Shown in pieces: positions 25,753-35,199 of a DNA stretch of 64,000 nucleotides. Position numbers and translations under genes: made by a program. Each line of letters opens with the position of its first letter. Position 1 is the first letter of the stretch. The DNA is taken from positions 62,001 through 126,000 of the forward strand of contig CAZAQV010000014.1 of assembly GCA_964487255.1 (NCBI GenBank). Reading direction: 5' to 3'. Source of the stretch: CAZAQV01 sp964487255. Lineage in GTDB: Bacteria; Myxococcota_A; Polyangia; Polyangiales; CAZAQV01. Under the pieces are notes generated by a model. The model ran no database searches, was not told the origin of the DNA, and saw only the letters and a list, made by a program, of their open reading frames with translations.

Positions 25753-26979
25753 GTGCTTTCGGTGGAGGAGCAACTTCAGGTGCTTCGACGTGGTGTTGTT
25801 GATGTCCACGTCGAGCGCGAGCTCAAGGAGCGCCTCGCGCAAGGGAAGCCGCTTAAAATCAAAGCGGGGTTTGACCCAACGCGACCCGATTTGCATCTTG
25901 GTCACGTTGTGTTGATGAACAAGATGCGTCAGTTCCAAGAACTTGGCCATCACGTGGTGTTCATCGTTGGCGATTTTACTGCGCAAATCGGAGACCCATC
26001 GGGGCGTTCTGCCACGCGTCCCGTGCCGACGCGCGAGGAGATCATAGAGGGTGCGCGAACCTATGCGCAGCAGGCTTTCAAGGTTCTCGACCCGGACAAG
26101 ACCGAGGTTCTCTATAACAGTCACTGGCTGGGAGAGATGCGATTCGATGACGTGATTCGATTGGCGGGCAAATACACCTTGGCTCGCATGATGGAACGCG
26201 ACGACTTTAAGACCCGTTGGGCTGAGCAGAAGAGCATATCCGTTCACGAACTTTTGTATCCGCTTGCTCAAGCGCAAGACTCCGTTGCCATCGAGTGTGA
26301 TGTCGAGCTTGGCGGAACGGACCAACTCTTTAACCTCTTGGTGGCGCGCGACATCATGCGCGAGCACGGACAGCGACCACAAATCGTCATGACAACGCCC
26401 ATCCTCGAAGGCATCAATGCGCGCGTCGAAGGCGGCAAGGTCGTCGGCGAGAAAATGAGCAAATCACTCGACAACTATGTTGGCGTGAGCGAGCCACCCA
26501 AAGAGCAATTCGGCAAGCTAATGAGTATCGCCGATGGCGTCATGTGGCGCTACTACGAGTTGCTATCCGAAAAGAGCACAAAGGAAATCGCAGCGCTCAA
26601 GCAGAGCTGCGAAGCCGGACAAACCCATCCCATGATGGCAAAGGCGGAGTTCGCGAAGGAAATCATCACACGTTTTCATGATGCGGACGCCGCCAGCGAG
26701 GCCGAGCAAAGTTGGCAAGCGCAGTTTTCGAGACGCCAGGTGCCCGATGACATCGCGGAACATCAAGTAAGAAGCGCTGAGCCGATTTGGCTGCCGAAGC
26801 TGCTTGCAGAGGTCGGTCTCGTGGCCTCCAGTAGCGAGGGGCGCCGTCGCATTAAGGCCGGCGCAGTGCAAGTTGATGGTGAGAAGGTCTCCGACGAACA
26901 GGCGAAGCTATCGGTCGGCGGCCCGTACGTGATCAAGGCTGGCAAGCGCGCGTGGGCGAAGGTGACCGTCTGTTCGTGA
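25753..26979 (+). CDS. tyrS: Tyrosine--tRNA ligase
   Basis: 408 residues from GTG 25753. Class I synthetase motifs are present: HLGH in PDLHLGHVV (HIGH motif) and GEKMSKSLDN (KMSKS). A C-terminal S4 RNA-binding domain (RRRIKAGAVQVDGEKV) binds tRNA-Tyr. The KMSKS form and overall length suggest the TyrZ-like bacterial subgroup. It is 14 bases after the HU-like gene. Its stop overlaps the proA start (GTGA), so these genes probably form one transcript. Confidence 0.95.
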   Translation: MLSVEEQLQVLRRGVVDVHVERELKERLAQGKPLKIKAGFDPTRPDLHLGHVVLMNKMRQFQELGHHVVFIVGDFTAQIGDPSGRSATRPVPTREEIIEGARTYAQQAFKVLDPDKTEVLYNSHWLGEMRFDDVIRLAGKYTLARMMERDDFKTRWAEQKSISVHELLYPLAQAQDSVAIECDVELGGTDQLFNLLVARDIMREHGQRPQIVMTTPILEGINARVEGGKVVGEKMSKSLDNYVGVSEPPKEQFGKLMSIADGVMWRYYELLSEKSTKEIAALKQSCEAGQTHPMMAKAEFAKEIITRFHDADAASEAEQSWQAQFSRRQVPDDIAEHQVRSAEPIWLPKLLAEVGLVASSSEGRRRIKAGAVQVDGEKVSDEQAKLSVGGPYVIKAGKRAWAKVTVCS

Positions 26980-28238
26980 CCGACATCGAACATCAAGTCC
27001 AGGCGCTTGCAAAGAAGGCCAAGGCGGCCGTTTCCGACCTTGCGCGAGTGTCGACCGAGACAAAGCGCGAGGTGCTGCAAGAAGTCGCGCGCAGGTTGCG
27101 TTCCGATTCGGAGCAAACCATCGAAGCCGCCAATGCGCTGGACGTGCAAGAGGCGCAGCAGAGTGGTCTTTCGGAGGCGCTTGTCGACCGGCTGCGCCTG
27201 GATCGTGAACGTCTGCAAGGGGTGGCGGACGCGGTCGAGCAAATCGCGCTCTTCGACGATCCCGTCGGCAGCGTGGTGCGAAGTGCCACCCGTGATGACG
27301 GTCTGCGGATCGAACAGCGCCTCGCACCGCTGGGGCTCATCGGCATCATTTACGAGTCCCGTCCGAACGTCACGGTCGATGCGGCAGCGCTGTGTTTCAT
27401 GGCGGGTAACGCCGTCATCTTGCGTGGAGGCAAAGAGGCATTTCGGTCCAATCGTGCGCTGGCCGATGTGCTCACCAGTGTGCTCCTGAAGTTCGACTTG
27501 CCGCCGGCGCTTGTTACGCTGTTGCCGACGGTCGATCGCAGAGCCTCGCACGCCTTGCTTCAACTTGCGGGCATCGTCGACCTTGTGATTCCTCGCGGTG
27601 GCCCGTCGCTCATCGAGTTCGTGACGCGCGAGTCGAAGGTCCCGGTCATTCAGCACTACAAGGGCGTATGTCACGTCTACGTCGATGCCGACGCCGATGC
27701 AGCATTGGCTGAAAAGCTGGTGGTCAACAGCAAGATGCACCGAGTCGGTGTGTGCAATGCCGCAGAGTCACTGCTCCTCGATGCCGGCGCGTCGCCTGAC
27801 ATGCAGCGCAAAATCGTGACAGCGCTGCTCGACGCCGGCGCAGAGGTGCGTGGCGACTCGTCCGTTCAGGCTCTGGACACCAGGGTGGTCGCCGCGCGCG
27901 ATGAGGACTGGGGCGAGGAGTTTTTGGCACCCATCATTGCGGCTCGCGTCGTGGACGGACTGAGCGGCGCCATCGCGCACATCGGCCAATTCGGCAGTCA
28001 TCACACGGAGGCGATCGTCACGAGTGACGCGCAGAAGGCGGAACGTTGGTTCCGTGAGGTGGACGCGAGCGCATTAATGTGGAATGCCTCCACCCGCTTC
28101 AACGACGGCGGTCAGCTGGGTCTGGGTGCCGAGATAGGAATTTCGACGACAAAACTGCACGCCTACGGCCCGATGGGGCTCAACGAACTTTGCACAAAAA
28201 AGTGGATTGTGGTGGGCGAAGGTCATATTCGGAAGTAA
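26976..28238 (+). CDS. proA: Gamma-glutamyl phosphate reductase
   Basis: 420 residues from GTG 26976, overlapping the tyrS stop. The family signature includes GLIGIIYESRPNVT and the catalytic Cys in MHRVGVCNAAESLL. The C-terminus STRFNDGGQLGLGAEIGISTTKLHAYGPMGL is typical of ProA. It reduces gamma-glutamyl phosphate to the semialdehyde, the second step of proline synthesis. The partner kinase gene proB is not in this window. Confidence 0.95.
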   Translation: MTDIEHQVQALAKKAKAAVSDLARVSTETKREVLQEVARRLRSDSEQTIEAANALDVQEAQQSGLSEALVDRLRLDRERLQGVADAVEQIALFDDPVGSVVRSATRDDGLRIEQRLAPLGLIGIIYESRPNVTVDAAALCFMAGNAVILRGGKEAFRSNRALADVLTSVLLKFDLPPALVTLLPTVDRRASHALLQLAGIVDLVIPRGGPSLIEFVTRESKVPVIQHYKGVCHVYVDADADAALAEKLVVNSKMHRVGVCNAAESLLLDAGASPDMQRKIVTALLDAGAEVRGDSSVQALDTRVVAARDEDWGEEFLAPIIAARVVDGLSGAIAHIGQFGSHHTEAIVTSDAQKAERWFREVDASALMWNASTRFNDGGQLGLGAEIGISTTKLHAYGPMGLNELCTKKWIVVGEGHIRK

Positions 28239-28256
28239 ACTCAAGAGGGAATCAGC

Positions 28257-28697
28257 TTGGTATCTCGATCAACCGGACAGCAGAACGTAGGGCGTCGATT
28301 GACGGCGCAACCCGACCACGAGATGGAGGGCTCTGAGCTCGCCTTGCGCATCGCGGAAGCTGGGCTCGACAAAAAAGCGCGTCAGATCGAAATCATCGAT
28401 GTGCGCGGTAAGGTCGACTACGCCGACTACGTGGTGGTGATGAGCGGTCGCAGTGAGCGCCAGGTCTCGGCGATTGCGAAGGGCATCGTCGAGTCGGTCA
28501 AAAAAGACCACGGCGTTGCCTGCCAGAGCATGGAGGGCGCGTCGCAGGGGCAGTGGGTGCTCATCGATTTTTGCGACGTCATCGTGCACGTGTTTCACCA
28601 AGACATGCGCGGCTACTACGACCTCGAAGCCCTCTGGCTCGACGCCGAGCGCGTGCCATTCGACGACCCCTCTGACGAAAGCGAAGGCTTCCTCTAG
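28257..28697 (+). CDS. rsfS: Ribosomal silencing factor RsfS
   Basis: 146 residues from TTG 28257, supported by AGAGGG a few bases upstream; ATG 28323 would give a form closer to the usual ~110-125 residues. The core is diagnostic: DYADYVVVMSGRSERQVSAI and GQWVLIDFCDVIVHVFHQD, then a Tyr-rich end YYDLEALWLDAERV. RsfS binds ribosomal protein L14 (uL14) and blocks subunit joining under starvation. It sits 18 bases after proA and is convergent with gshA across 7 bases. Confidence 0.92.
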   Translation: MVSRSTGQQNVGRRLTAQPDHEMEGSELALRIAEAGLDKKARQIEIIDVRGKVDYADYVVVMSGRSERQVSAIAKGIVESVKKDHGVACQSMEGASQGQWVLIDFCDVIVHVFHQDMRGYYDLEALWLDAERVPFDDPSDESEGFL

Positions 28698-28704
28698 CTC
28701 GCGC

Positions 28705-30060
28705 CTAGATTCTTGCGTGTTCGAGGACGTCTGCGACGAAGTGCTCGTCTGCGCGGACCTTGTCTCGCAAGTCGTCGGCCGGACAGCGTCCTTGGGCTGC
28801 TAAAGACTCGAGCTTTTTGAGATGGATGCTTTCATCTTTGCCGCTGCGACTCAGATTGGAGAGTCGTTCGAGTCCGCTGCGAGAGATTTCAAGGAGCGCC
28901 TGGGCCCAGGACTGCACGCTGCGACCTGCAAGCTCTGCACGAAGTGCGTTGACGACAATCGCGGGGCGCGCATTTTCAACGGTTTCGTAGTCGAGATGCT
29001 CCGTCAGTGCTTCGAGTGCGTCGAGCGAGTCGTCGGTGTACAGCAGGCCCTTCCACAGCGCGGGTAGGGCGCAAGTCAGGTCTGTGGACTGGCTGTCCGC
29101 GCCACGCACTTCGAGCGTGTTTTTAAGCCGAACTTCTGGGAAAAGCGTGGCTAGATGCGTGGCCCAATCTTCGATGCAGGCTTGATGACCCTCGAAGCCG
29201 TTCTGCCAAAAGTCTCGGAACGTCTGGCCTGTGTTGCGCACTGTCTGGCCTTCCCGAAGCACCAGAAACATAGGGACGTCGAGCGCCCAGTCGATGTAGT
29301 CGCCGTAGGTCGCTTTTTCGTTCCATGCGAAAGGGAGCAGACCAGAGCGATCGGGATCCATGTTGAGCCAACAGCGCGCGCGATGGGAGCTGTCTTCGTG
29401 GTGGGCGCGTTCGGCGAAAGGGCTGTTCGCAAACATCGCAGTGACTACGGGCTGAATGCGCAGGGCCAGGCGTAGCTTGCGCATCGCGTCGCGTTCGGAT
29501 TCAAAGTCGAAGTTGGCCTGCACCGTTGCGGTCCGCCGCATCATGTCGAGCGCCATACTGCCGCGCGTGGGAAGGTACTCGCGCATGACCGCGTAGCGAA
29601 GCTTGGGGACCCACGGCAGTTCGTCCTGGGTCGCGAAGGGATGAAAGCCCAAACCCAGCCAATGGATGTCCAGCTTTTCGCCGATGCTCCGAAGCTCCGC
29701 CATATGGCCTCGGAACTCGGCGCAGGTCTGGTGAATCGTATCTTGTGGCGCTCCGCTCAGCTCGATCTGTCCGCCGGGTTCGAGCGTGATCGAGCTGTTT
29801 CCACGAAGCAGCGAGATGGTTTCGCCACCCGAGTACTCGCTTTGGGCGTGCCAACCGTGCGCGGCAGCAAGCTCGCGAAGAATGTAGGTGATGCCCTCAT
29901 CACCACGAAATCCGATCGGGGCGCCGGAAGAGAATACGGCGAACTTCTCGGCTTCCGTTCCAACTCGCCAGCGCGCACGCGGTTTTTCGGCCGAAGCGAA
30001 GATCGAGAGAAGATCGTCCGCGCTTTGGATGGGCGTCAGGGTCGGTGCTTGAGTTGCCAT
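28705..30060 (-). CDS. gshA: Glutamate--cysteine ligase, plant/proteobacterial-type (GCS2 family)
   Basis: 451 residues from ATG 30060; the open frame continues upstream antisense to pyrE and is discarded. Recognisable features are RVGTEAEKFAVF at the N-terminus, ITLEPGGQIELSG, and RYAVMREYLPTRGSMALDMM. Later come ARCWLNMDPDRSG and the EVRGAD region, which match the glutathione-synthesis ligase of plants and many alpha/deltaproteobacteria. It joins glutamate and cysteine using ATP. No gshB is visible here. It is divergent from pyrE with 72 bases between starts. Confidence 0.92.
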   Translation of the reverse strand: MATQAPTLTPIQSADDLLSIFASAEKPRARWRVGTEAEKFAVFSSGAPIGFRGDEGITYILRELAAAHGWHAQSEYSGGETISLLRGNSSITLEPGGQIELSGAPQDTIHQTCAEFRGHMAELRSIGEKLDIHWLGLGFHPFATQDELPWVPKLRYAVMREYLPTRGSMALDMMRRTATVQANFDFESERDAMRKLRLALRIQPVVTAMFANSPFAERAHHEDSSHRARCWLNMDPDRSGLLPFAWNEKATYGDYIDWALDVPMFLVLREGQTVRNTGQTFRDFWQNGFEGHQACIEDWATHLATLFPEVRLKNTLEVRGADSQSTDLTCALPALWKGLLYTDDSLDALEALTEHLDYETVENARPAIVVNALRAELAGRSVQSWAQALLEISRSGLERLSNLSRSGKDESIHLKKLESLAAQGRCPADDLRDKVRADEHFVADVLEHARI

Positions 30061-30132
30061 AGAGTCGTGAGCCGGGTCGAATGTTGTGCGGAGTTTCGTC
30101 ACTGTGGCAGTCTCAGGGGCGACCCGCAAGCA

Positions 30133-30702
30133 ATGATGACGCCAACCCAAGCCCAACTCCTGGACGAACTCCGCACGCACAGCTTCGTGCGGCGCGAGGT
30201 GACGTTGGCGTCCGGCGCGACGAGCGACTGGTTTGTAGATTGCAAGCAAACGGTCCTGCGCGCTGAGGGGCACCGCTTGGTCGGCACGGTGCTTCTCGAC
30301 CTGGTGCGGGCGCGACACACCGATGCGCAAGCCGTCGCGGGCGTTGCGCTTGGAGGTTGCCCGCTGGCTTCGTCGGTTGCGCTGTGTTCGGCGCTGGAGG
30401 GCACCCCATTGGATGCGTTCTACGTTCGTAAGCAGGTGAAGGACCACGGCTCGGCGCGTTCCATCGAGGGGGACGACCGGTTTTGCGATGGTGCACGCGT
30501 CGTCGTGCTCGAAGACGTGGTGACTTCGGGAGGTTCGACGCTGCAGGCAGTAGAGCAACTGCGTGTTGCTGGACATCGCGTGCTCGGGGTGTTGGCGTTG
30601 GTGGATCGAGAGGCGGGCGGACGGGAGTCGCTGGAAGCTGCCGACCTTGCGTTTCATGCATTGTACCGACGTGCCGATTTCGTTGGAGATCAGAGCTCGT
30701 GA
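30133..30702 (+). CDS. pyrE: Orotate phosphoribosyltransferase
   Basis: 189 residues from the first of two adjacent ATGs. The PRPP-binding motif is VVVLEDVVTSGGST. The N-terminal ASGATSDWFVDCKQT matches the orotate-binding start of PyrE, and VRKQVKDHG carries the catalytic-loop Lys. The enzyme makes OMP from orotate and PRPP in pyrimidine synthesis. Its stop overlaps the next start (GTGA). Confidence 0.93.
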   Translation: MMTPTQAQLLDELRTHSFVRREVTLASGATSDWFVDCKQTVLRAEGHRLVGTVLLDLVRARHTDAQAVAGVALGGCPLASSVALCSALEGTPLDAFYVRKQVKDHGSARSIEGDDRFCDGARVVVLEDVVTSGGSTLQAVEQLRVAGHRVLGVLALVDREAGGRESLEAADLAFHALYRRADFVGDQSS

Positions 30703-31334
30703 CGGTCGCGCGATGGCGCTTTGCTCTCGCGTTGAGCCTGTGCGTGACTGGCGCCGCATGTGGTGGTGCGTCTGTTGACCTATCCGCGAGAAAGGGGCGC
30801 TTCACGCCGGAGGACTACCCGAAGGTCTACGAGAAGTGGACACGTGATGCGGACGAGTTTTCCTTCGGGCATCTGCACGATGTGCTCAACGCGACAGCGA
30901 CGTATCTGTCTCCTGAGTTTCGAGCTGCCTACGTGGTTCGCTACGCGCATGACCACGGTTACACTACCGACGAGCGCGAGAAGCTGCGCGATTCCTCGCT
31001 TGCGGACGCGAAGATCGACCACAGCTTTTTCGTGACCTTGGCCGGAACGAATTATCGCGAGAGCAATCTCACCAGTGACATGTCTGCCTGGCGCCTCTTA
31101 CTGGTTGACCCGAACGGGCGTACGACCCCTCCCTCCAAGATCGACCGGGTCCGAAAGCCGACGCCGGCGGAGCAAGAGTATTTCCCCTCGGTCTCGCCTT
31201 TTCGACACACTTTCCGAGTGTCTTTCCCGAAGGATCGTGCCGACGGGACCGCCGTGCTACCGCCCGAAGCGAAGTACTTCATCTTGCGCTTCGCCGGGCC
31301 TGACGGTCTGGTCGATCTGCGCTGGGATTTGTAG
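30699..31334 (+). CDS. Lipoprotein of unknown function
   Basis: 211 residues from GTG 30699, coupled to pyrE. Lipobox VTGAAC gives a modified Cys near residue 21. The mature part is about 190 residues and contains no motif I recognise. Its C-terminus (AKYFILRFAGPDGLVDLRWDL) and the segment FRHTFRVSFP look like beta strands. It is probably anchored in the outer or inner membrane facing the periplasm. Confidence 0.8.
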   Translation: MTVARWRFALALSLCVTGAACGGASVDLSARKGRFTPEDYPKVYEKWTRDADEFSFGHLHDVLNATATYLSPEFRAAYVVRYAHDHGYTTDEREKLRDSSLADAKIDHSFFVTLAGTNYRESNLTSDMSAWRLLLVDPNGRTTPPSKIDRVRKPTPAEQEYFPSVSPFRHTFRVSFPKDRADGTAVLPPEAKYFILRFAGPDGLVDLRWDL

Positions 31335-31336
31335 CT

Positions 31337-31358
31337 CCGCCCAAACAAGCGGGTTTTT
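31337..31358 (+). terminator. Weak stem-loop with T-run after the lipoprotein gene
   Basis: CCGC pairs with GCGG over an 8-base loop and is followed by GTTTTT. It lies right after the stop at 31334. The stem is short, so this is tentative. Confidence 0.35.
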
Positions 31359-31413
31359 GCGAAGACGGTGAGGCTTGCAATGACAGCATGACTACGGGCA
31401 TTCTCGCGTCGAA

Positions 31414-33102
31414 ATGCGTATAAATCTCCTTCGATTCAGCTTTGTGAACCACCTTATTGCGGCACTGATGGTGGCGGCCCTCGGTTGTCATGCGTCAGAG
31501 GATGATCCCGCGGGCTTGGCGGACGAGTTGTCCGACAGCCAGCGCCGGACGCACTCGATCGAGCACCTGATCAAACTGCACGACAAGGCCCTCGAAAACG
31601 CAAAGGGCGACCGCAGTGCGGCGGAGGTCAAGGCCGTGCGTGATGCCAGCGTCGAGAAGCTCACGAAAACGTATCTCGACAATCCCCACGACACACAAAA
31701 TGGCAAGCACATCATCGATCTGCTTGCCAAGATGCGTGACCCACGCGCGTTGCCGGCCCTGCTTGAGGCGCTCAAGTGGCGCGCGGAAGTCAACGAGGAC
31801 AGCGCGATCACGGCGGCACGTGCGCTGACGAAAATGGAGCTCAGCGCCGCGGAAAAGAAAAAGGTGATCGAAGCGGTCGCAACGGCGCTGGGACGCATCT
31901 CGGGGAACCGTGGCGCGGACAACCGCATGCGCAAAGAGTTCATCCAGACCTTGGGTCATTTTCGCGACCTCGCCGCATTGCCAGCGCTGCTTGAGGTCAT
32001 GAAAAACCAGTCTGATGACCAAAACTTCCTGTTCAACCGTTTGGCGGCCGAGCAGGTCGGTAAGTTGGCAGACGCGTCGACGGTACCGCATTTGGTGCGT
32101 GCGTTGTTTGTGTTCGATGCGAAGAACCCCGCAATGCGCATGAACGATGTTGCCGCAACCGGACTTGTCCGTGTGGGCAAGCCCGCCGTCAAGCCGCTCA
32201 TCGCCGTGCTGCAAGACAAGAACAAGGAGGTCCATGACATCGCCGCGCGGCTGCTTGGCGCATACCGAAAGCAGGATCCCAAAGCCTTACCAGGCGTCAC
32301 GGTTCAGACCCTCCTCAATCAGGAAGCGACGTTTGCGCTGGGCGCGCTAGGCATCGAAGATGCCCGTGGGCCGCTGATGCAGGAGCTTGAGGCTGAGGAC
32401 TACGGTCGCCGCCTCAACGCTGCTATCGCGCTTCGCCGCCTCCCACTGAGCGATGCGCAGACAACTGAACTCATCGACAAGATGGTCGCGCTTTTGAACC
32501 AGGCCGAGGGCCAAGAGCAGTCCGAGGCCAAGCAAGCGCAGATCGTCGCTCAGCTCCGTCACACGTACGCCGATGAAGTGGTGCCCAAGCTTGTCGAGGT
32601 GGCGAAGAACAAAGATCAGCACCCAGTCGTTCGTCTCAAGGCGGTCGAAGGTGTGGCCATGCTCGGTAACGAGAAAGAGCTCGCAAGCCTCAATAACTGG
32701 GCCAATGCGGCGAACAAAGACCCGTATCAGCAGAACTTTATCAACGAACTCAAAGTGCCGCTGCGCGAAGCGAAAGACTGTGCCGACATCGCTTGCTGGA
32801 GCAAGAAGGTGGCGAGTCAAGACGCGGCGGTTGCGCGTAAGGCTGCGTACATGCTCGGCCGGCTCGGCCGCGGAAACGAAGCGGCCATTAAAGCACTCGT
32901 CGAACAGCTCGGGCATTCCGCCGTCGAGGCGCGACTTGCCGTTGTCGCGGCGTTGGATCATGTTGCTGTCAATGGCAGTAAGGCAGCCGTCGAAAAGATT
33001 GATCAGCTTCGCGAGAAAGAGGAAGGTCGGTCCATCTGGACGAATTTCTCCCGCGAGGCGATTCCCGTTCAAGAACGCTTGCGCCACCGTTCCGGTAAGT
33101 AG
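31414..33102 (+). CDS. HEAT-repeat lipoprotein
   Basis: 562 residues. Lipobox MVAALGC puts the acylated Cys at residue 25. The mature protein is a run of HEAT-like helices (DPRALPALLEALKW, RDLAALPALLEVMKNQ, ASTVPHLVRALF, AVKPLIAVLQDKNKEVHDIAARLLG), similar in type to the protein at 18703. It is likely a periplasmic protein-binding scaffold. Its stop shares one base with the start of the FHA sigma-54 activator, so expression of the two is coupled. The C-terminal part also has a Cys pair (CADIACW). Confidence 0.82.
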   Translation: MRINLLRFSFVNHLIAALMVAALGCHASEDDPAGLADELSDSQRRTHSIEHLIKLHDKALENAKGDRSAAEVKAVRDASVEKLTKTYLDNPHDTQNGKHIIDLLAKMRDPRALPALLEALKWRAEVNEDSAITAARALTKMELSAAEKKKVIEAVATALGRISGNRGADNRMRKEFIQTLGHFRDLAALPALLEVMKNQSDDQNFLFNRLAAEQVGKLADASTVPHLVRALFVFDAKNPAMRMNDVAATGLVRVGKPAVKPLIAVLQDKNKEVHDIAARLLGAYRKQDPKALPGVTVQTLLNQEATFALGALGIEDARGPLMQELEAEDYGRRLNAAIALRRLPLSDAQTTELIDKMVALLNQAEGQEQSEAKQAQIVAQLRHTYADEVVPKLVEVAKNKDQHPVVRLKAVEGVAMLGNEKELASLNNWANAANKDPYQQNFINELKVPLREAKDCADIACWSKKVASQDAAVARKAAYMLGRLGRGNEAAIKALVEQLGHSAVEARLAVVAALDHVAVNGSKAAVEKIDQLREKEEGRSIWTNFSREAIPVQERLRHRSGK

Positions 33103-35021
33103 TGATCGCGCTTACCCAGGTTGACGGCCAGCTCAAGTGCGAGCTCGACACCGACGAACTTTGGATTGGGCGTGCAGAGCGGTGTGATATGCGTCTCGAA
33201 GCCGCCGATATCTCAGCGCGGCATGCTTCGATTGTGTTTGTCGGTGACGGTTACATGGTGCGCGACCATCACAGCCTTCATGGTACCCGAATCGTTCGCG
33301 GTAAGGATACGTTAGACGTCAGTGCGGCGACTGGACGTGAGTTGCCGCTCGAGAGCGGCGACATTCTTGTCGTGGGACCTGCCGATACGGAGGTCTGCTT
33401 CCAGGTTGCGCTCGTTGAGCCCGAAGATGGTGGCCGCGTCGTGAGCATGCGTCGTCGCGACGAAATCGCGGAGGTCGAACGCTCGGTCGATCGCGAGCTT
33501 CTGCAGCGGCTGGTTGCAGCGCAAAAGGAAATCGGCACCAGCTTGCGCATCGACGATGTCTTAACCGCGGTTGCCAACAACGTTTTTGGTCTCATGTCGC
33601 GCGCGACACATGTCACGGTGGCGCTGGCCGAGGAGCAGGGAAAGAGCCGCAAGCCTCGCTTTGTCCCGGTTGGCACGCGCGTTCGCGGCGAGGCCGATCC
33701 CAGCGCGCCAGTTCCGATTACGCGCTCCATTTTTCGAAAGGTGTTTGAGACGCAAGCGGCGGTCTTGGCGGCCGACGCCAAACGCGACGTTGGTGAGACG
33801 GAGTCGCTGATGGCTGCGCAGATTCTCTCGACGATCGGGGTGCCACTTTGGGGTGCTGTGGGCGGCGGGGACTCGAAGATGATTGGCGTATTGCAAGTCG
33901 ACAACAGAGCCTCGCAAGGAATCTTCAAACCGGCCGACCTCGATCTCCTCGCCGTGTTTGCCGAAAGCGCGAGCCAAGCCTTTGAGCGCGCACGTCTGTT
34001 TGAGCAGCTCAAGCTCGCAGAGGAAAAGGCCACCAGTCGGAGTCAGTACTTACAGGAGCGTGAGCGCTCGGAGAGAGGGGCGAAAATTATCGGCGACAGC
34101 TCGTCGATGAAGAAGCTCTTTGAGCATGTGCGCAAGGTCATGAATACACCCGTGACCGTCCTTGTCCATGGCGAGACAGGCACGGGCAAGGAGCTCATCG
34201 CGAGCGCTCTTCACGACTGGTCCAATCGTAGTCACCAGATGTTCGTTGCCCAGAACTGCGCTGCGATGCCGGAAAATCTGCTCGAAAGCGAACTCTTTGG
34301 TCACAAGAAAGGGGCCTTCACTGGCGCTACGAACGACAAGAAGGGCCTCTTCGCGTTGGCTGATGGCGGCACCTTGTTTCTCGACGAGATCGGTGAGATG
34401 CCGCTTTCGCTTCAGGCCAAGTTGTTGCGTGTTCTGCAGGAAGGCGAGTTCCGGCCGTTGGGCTCGAACCGCACAGAGACCGCCGATGTGCGCGTCGTTG
34501 CGGCGACCAACCGAGACCTAGAGAAGGAGGTCCGTGAGGGGCGCTTTCGAGAGGACCTTTTCTATCGCCTCGGTGTCTTCCCGCTTCACGTGCCTGCGCT
34601 CCGTGAGCGTCGCGAGGACATCCCAGCGCTGGCAGAGTACTTCCTCACGAAGTACGCGTCGGACTTCGGACGCACTTTGCACGGGTTGGCGCAAGAGACC
34701 AAAGAGCTTTTGCAGGCGTACGATTGGCCGGGAAACGTTCGTGAGCTTGAGAACGAGGTGCAGCGCATGGTCATTCAGACTGACGAAAGTGAAGTCGTAC
34801 CGCCCGATGCGCTCGCGCCCCGTATTCGTAGGGCTGAGAGCATGATGATCCGCGCCAAGCCCGCCAAGGGCACTCTGAAAGAAATGATGGAGCAGATCGA
34901 GAAGAGCATCCTCGCAGATGCGCTGCGCGACCATGATGGCAACAAGAGCGCGACGGCCAAGACGCTGGGGATTACGCGAGAAGGCTTGCACAAGAAGCTC
35001 AAGTCATACGGCATGACATGA
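33102..35021 (+). CDS. Sigma-54-dependent activator with FHA and GAF domains
   Basis: 639 residues from GTG 33102. FHA domain at about 1-100 has conserved phosphothreonine-binding residues (GRAERCD, SARHASI, HHSLHGT). A GAF domain follows at about 130-305 and a short coiled linker to 330. The AAA+ domain has Walker A GETGTGKE, the sigma-54 contact loop GAFTGA and Walker B GGTLFLDEIGE. A Fis-type helix-turn-helix ends the protein (NKSATAKTLGITREGLHKKLKSYG). FHA-type enhancer-binding proteins are characteristic of myxobacteria and respond to Ser/Thr kinases. No kinase lies next to it. Confidence 0.93.
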   Translation: MIALTQVDGQLKCELDTDELWIGRAERCDMRLEAADISARHASIVFVGDGYMVRDHHSLHGTRIVRGKDTLDVSAATGRELPLESGDILVVGPADTEVCFQVALVEPEDGGRVVSMRRRDEIAEVERSVDRELLQRLVAAQKEIGTSLRIDDVLTAVANNVFGLMSRATHVTVALAEEQGKSRKPRFVPVGTRVRGEADPSAPVPITRSIFRKVFETQAAVLAADAKRDVGETESLMAAQILSTIGVPLWGAVGGGDSKMIGVLQVDNRASQGIFKPADLDLLAVFAESASQAFERARLFEQLKLAEEKATSRSQYLQERERSERGAKIIGDSSSMKKLFEHVRKVMNTPVTVLVHGETGTGKELIASALHDWSNRSHQMFVAQNCAAMPENLLESELFGHKKGAFTGATNDKKGLFALADGGTLFLDEIGEMPLSLQAKLLRVLQEGEFRPLGSNRTETADVRVVAATNRDLEKEVREGRFREDLFYRLGVFPLHVPALRERREDIPALAEYFLTKYASDFGRTLHGLAQETKELLQAYDWPGNVRELENEVQRMVIQTDESEVVPPDALAPRIRRAESMMIRAKPAKGTLKEMMEQIEKSILADALRDHDGNKSATAKTLGITREGLHKKLKSYGMT

Positions 35022-35197
35022 CCAAGCTTCGTGCTCTGCTCGGTGCTGCGGGGGTCCTTGCCGGGTTTGCGTTGCTTGCGGCAGCCGTTTGGAAGCTGTC
35101 CGAGCCCGACTACGTTGCAGCGTTTTTACTTCTTCTTGCGGGCGTCGCGGTTGTGCGCGGAGGCGCAGAGATTTTGCGACCGGTCGTTGGGGAATAG
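35018..35197 (+). CDS. Small two-span membrane protein
   Basis: 59 residues from ATG 35018, overlapping the activator stop by 4 bases (ATGA). The N-terminus MTKLRALLGAAG leads into two hydrophobic segments: about 9-25 (AGVLAGFALLAAAV) and about 33-46 (VAAFLLLLAGVAVV). They are separated by KLSEPDY, and the protein ends in RPVVGE. It is probably an inner-membrane protein, translationally coupled to the regulator. The next gene starts 2 bases after its stop, which supports its being real. Function unknown. Confidence 0.65.
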   Translation: MTKLRALLGAAGVLAGFALLAAAVWKLSEPDYVAAFLLLLAGVAVVRGGAEILRPVVGE

Positions 35198-35199
35198 GT

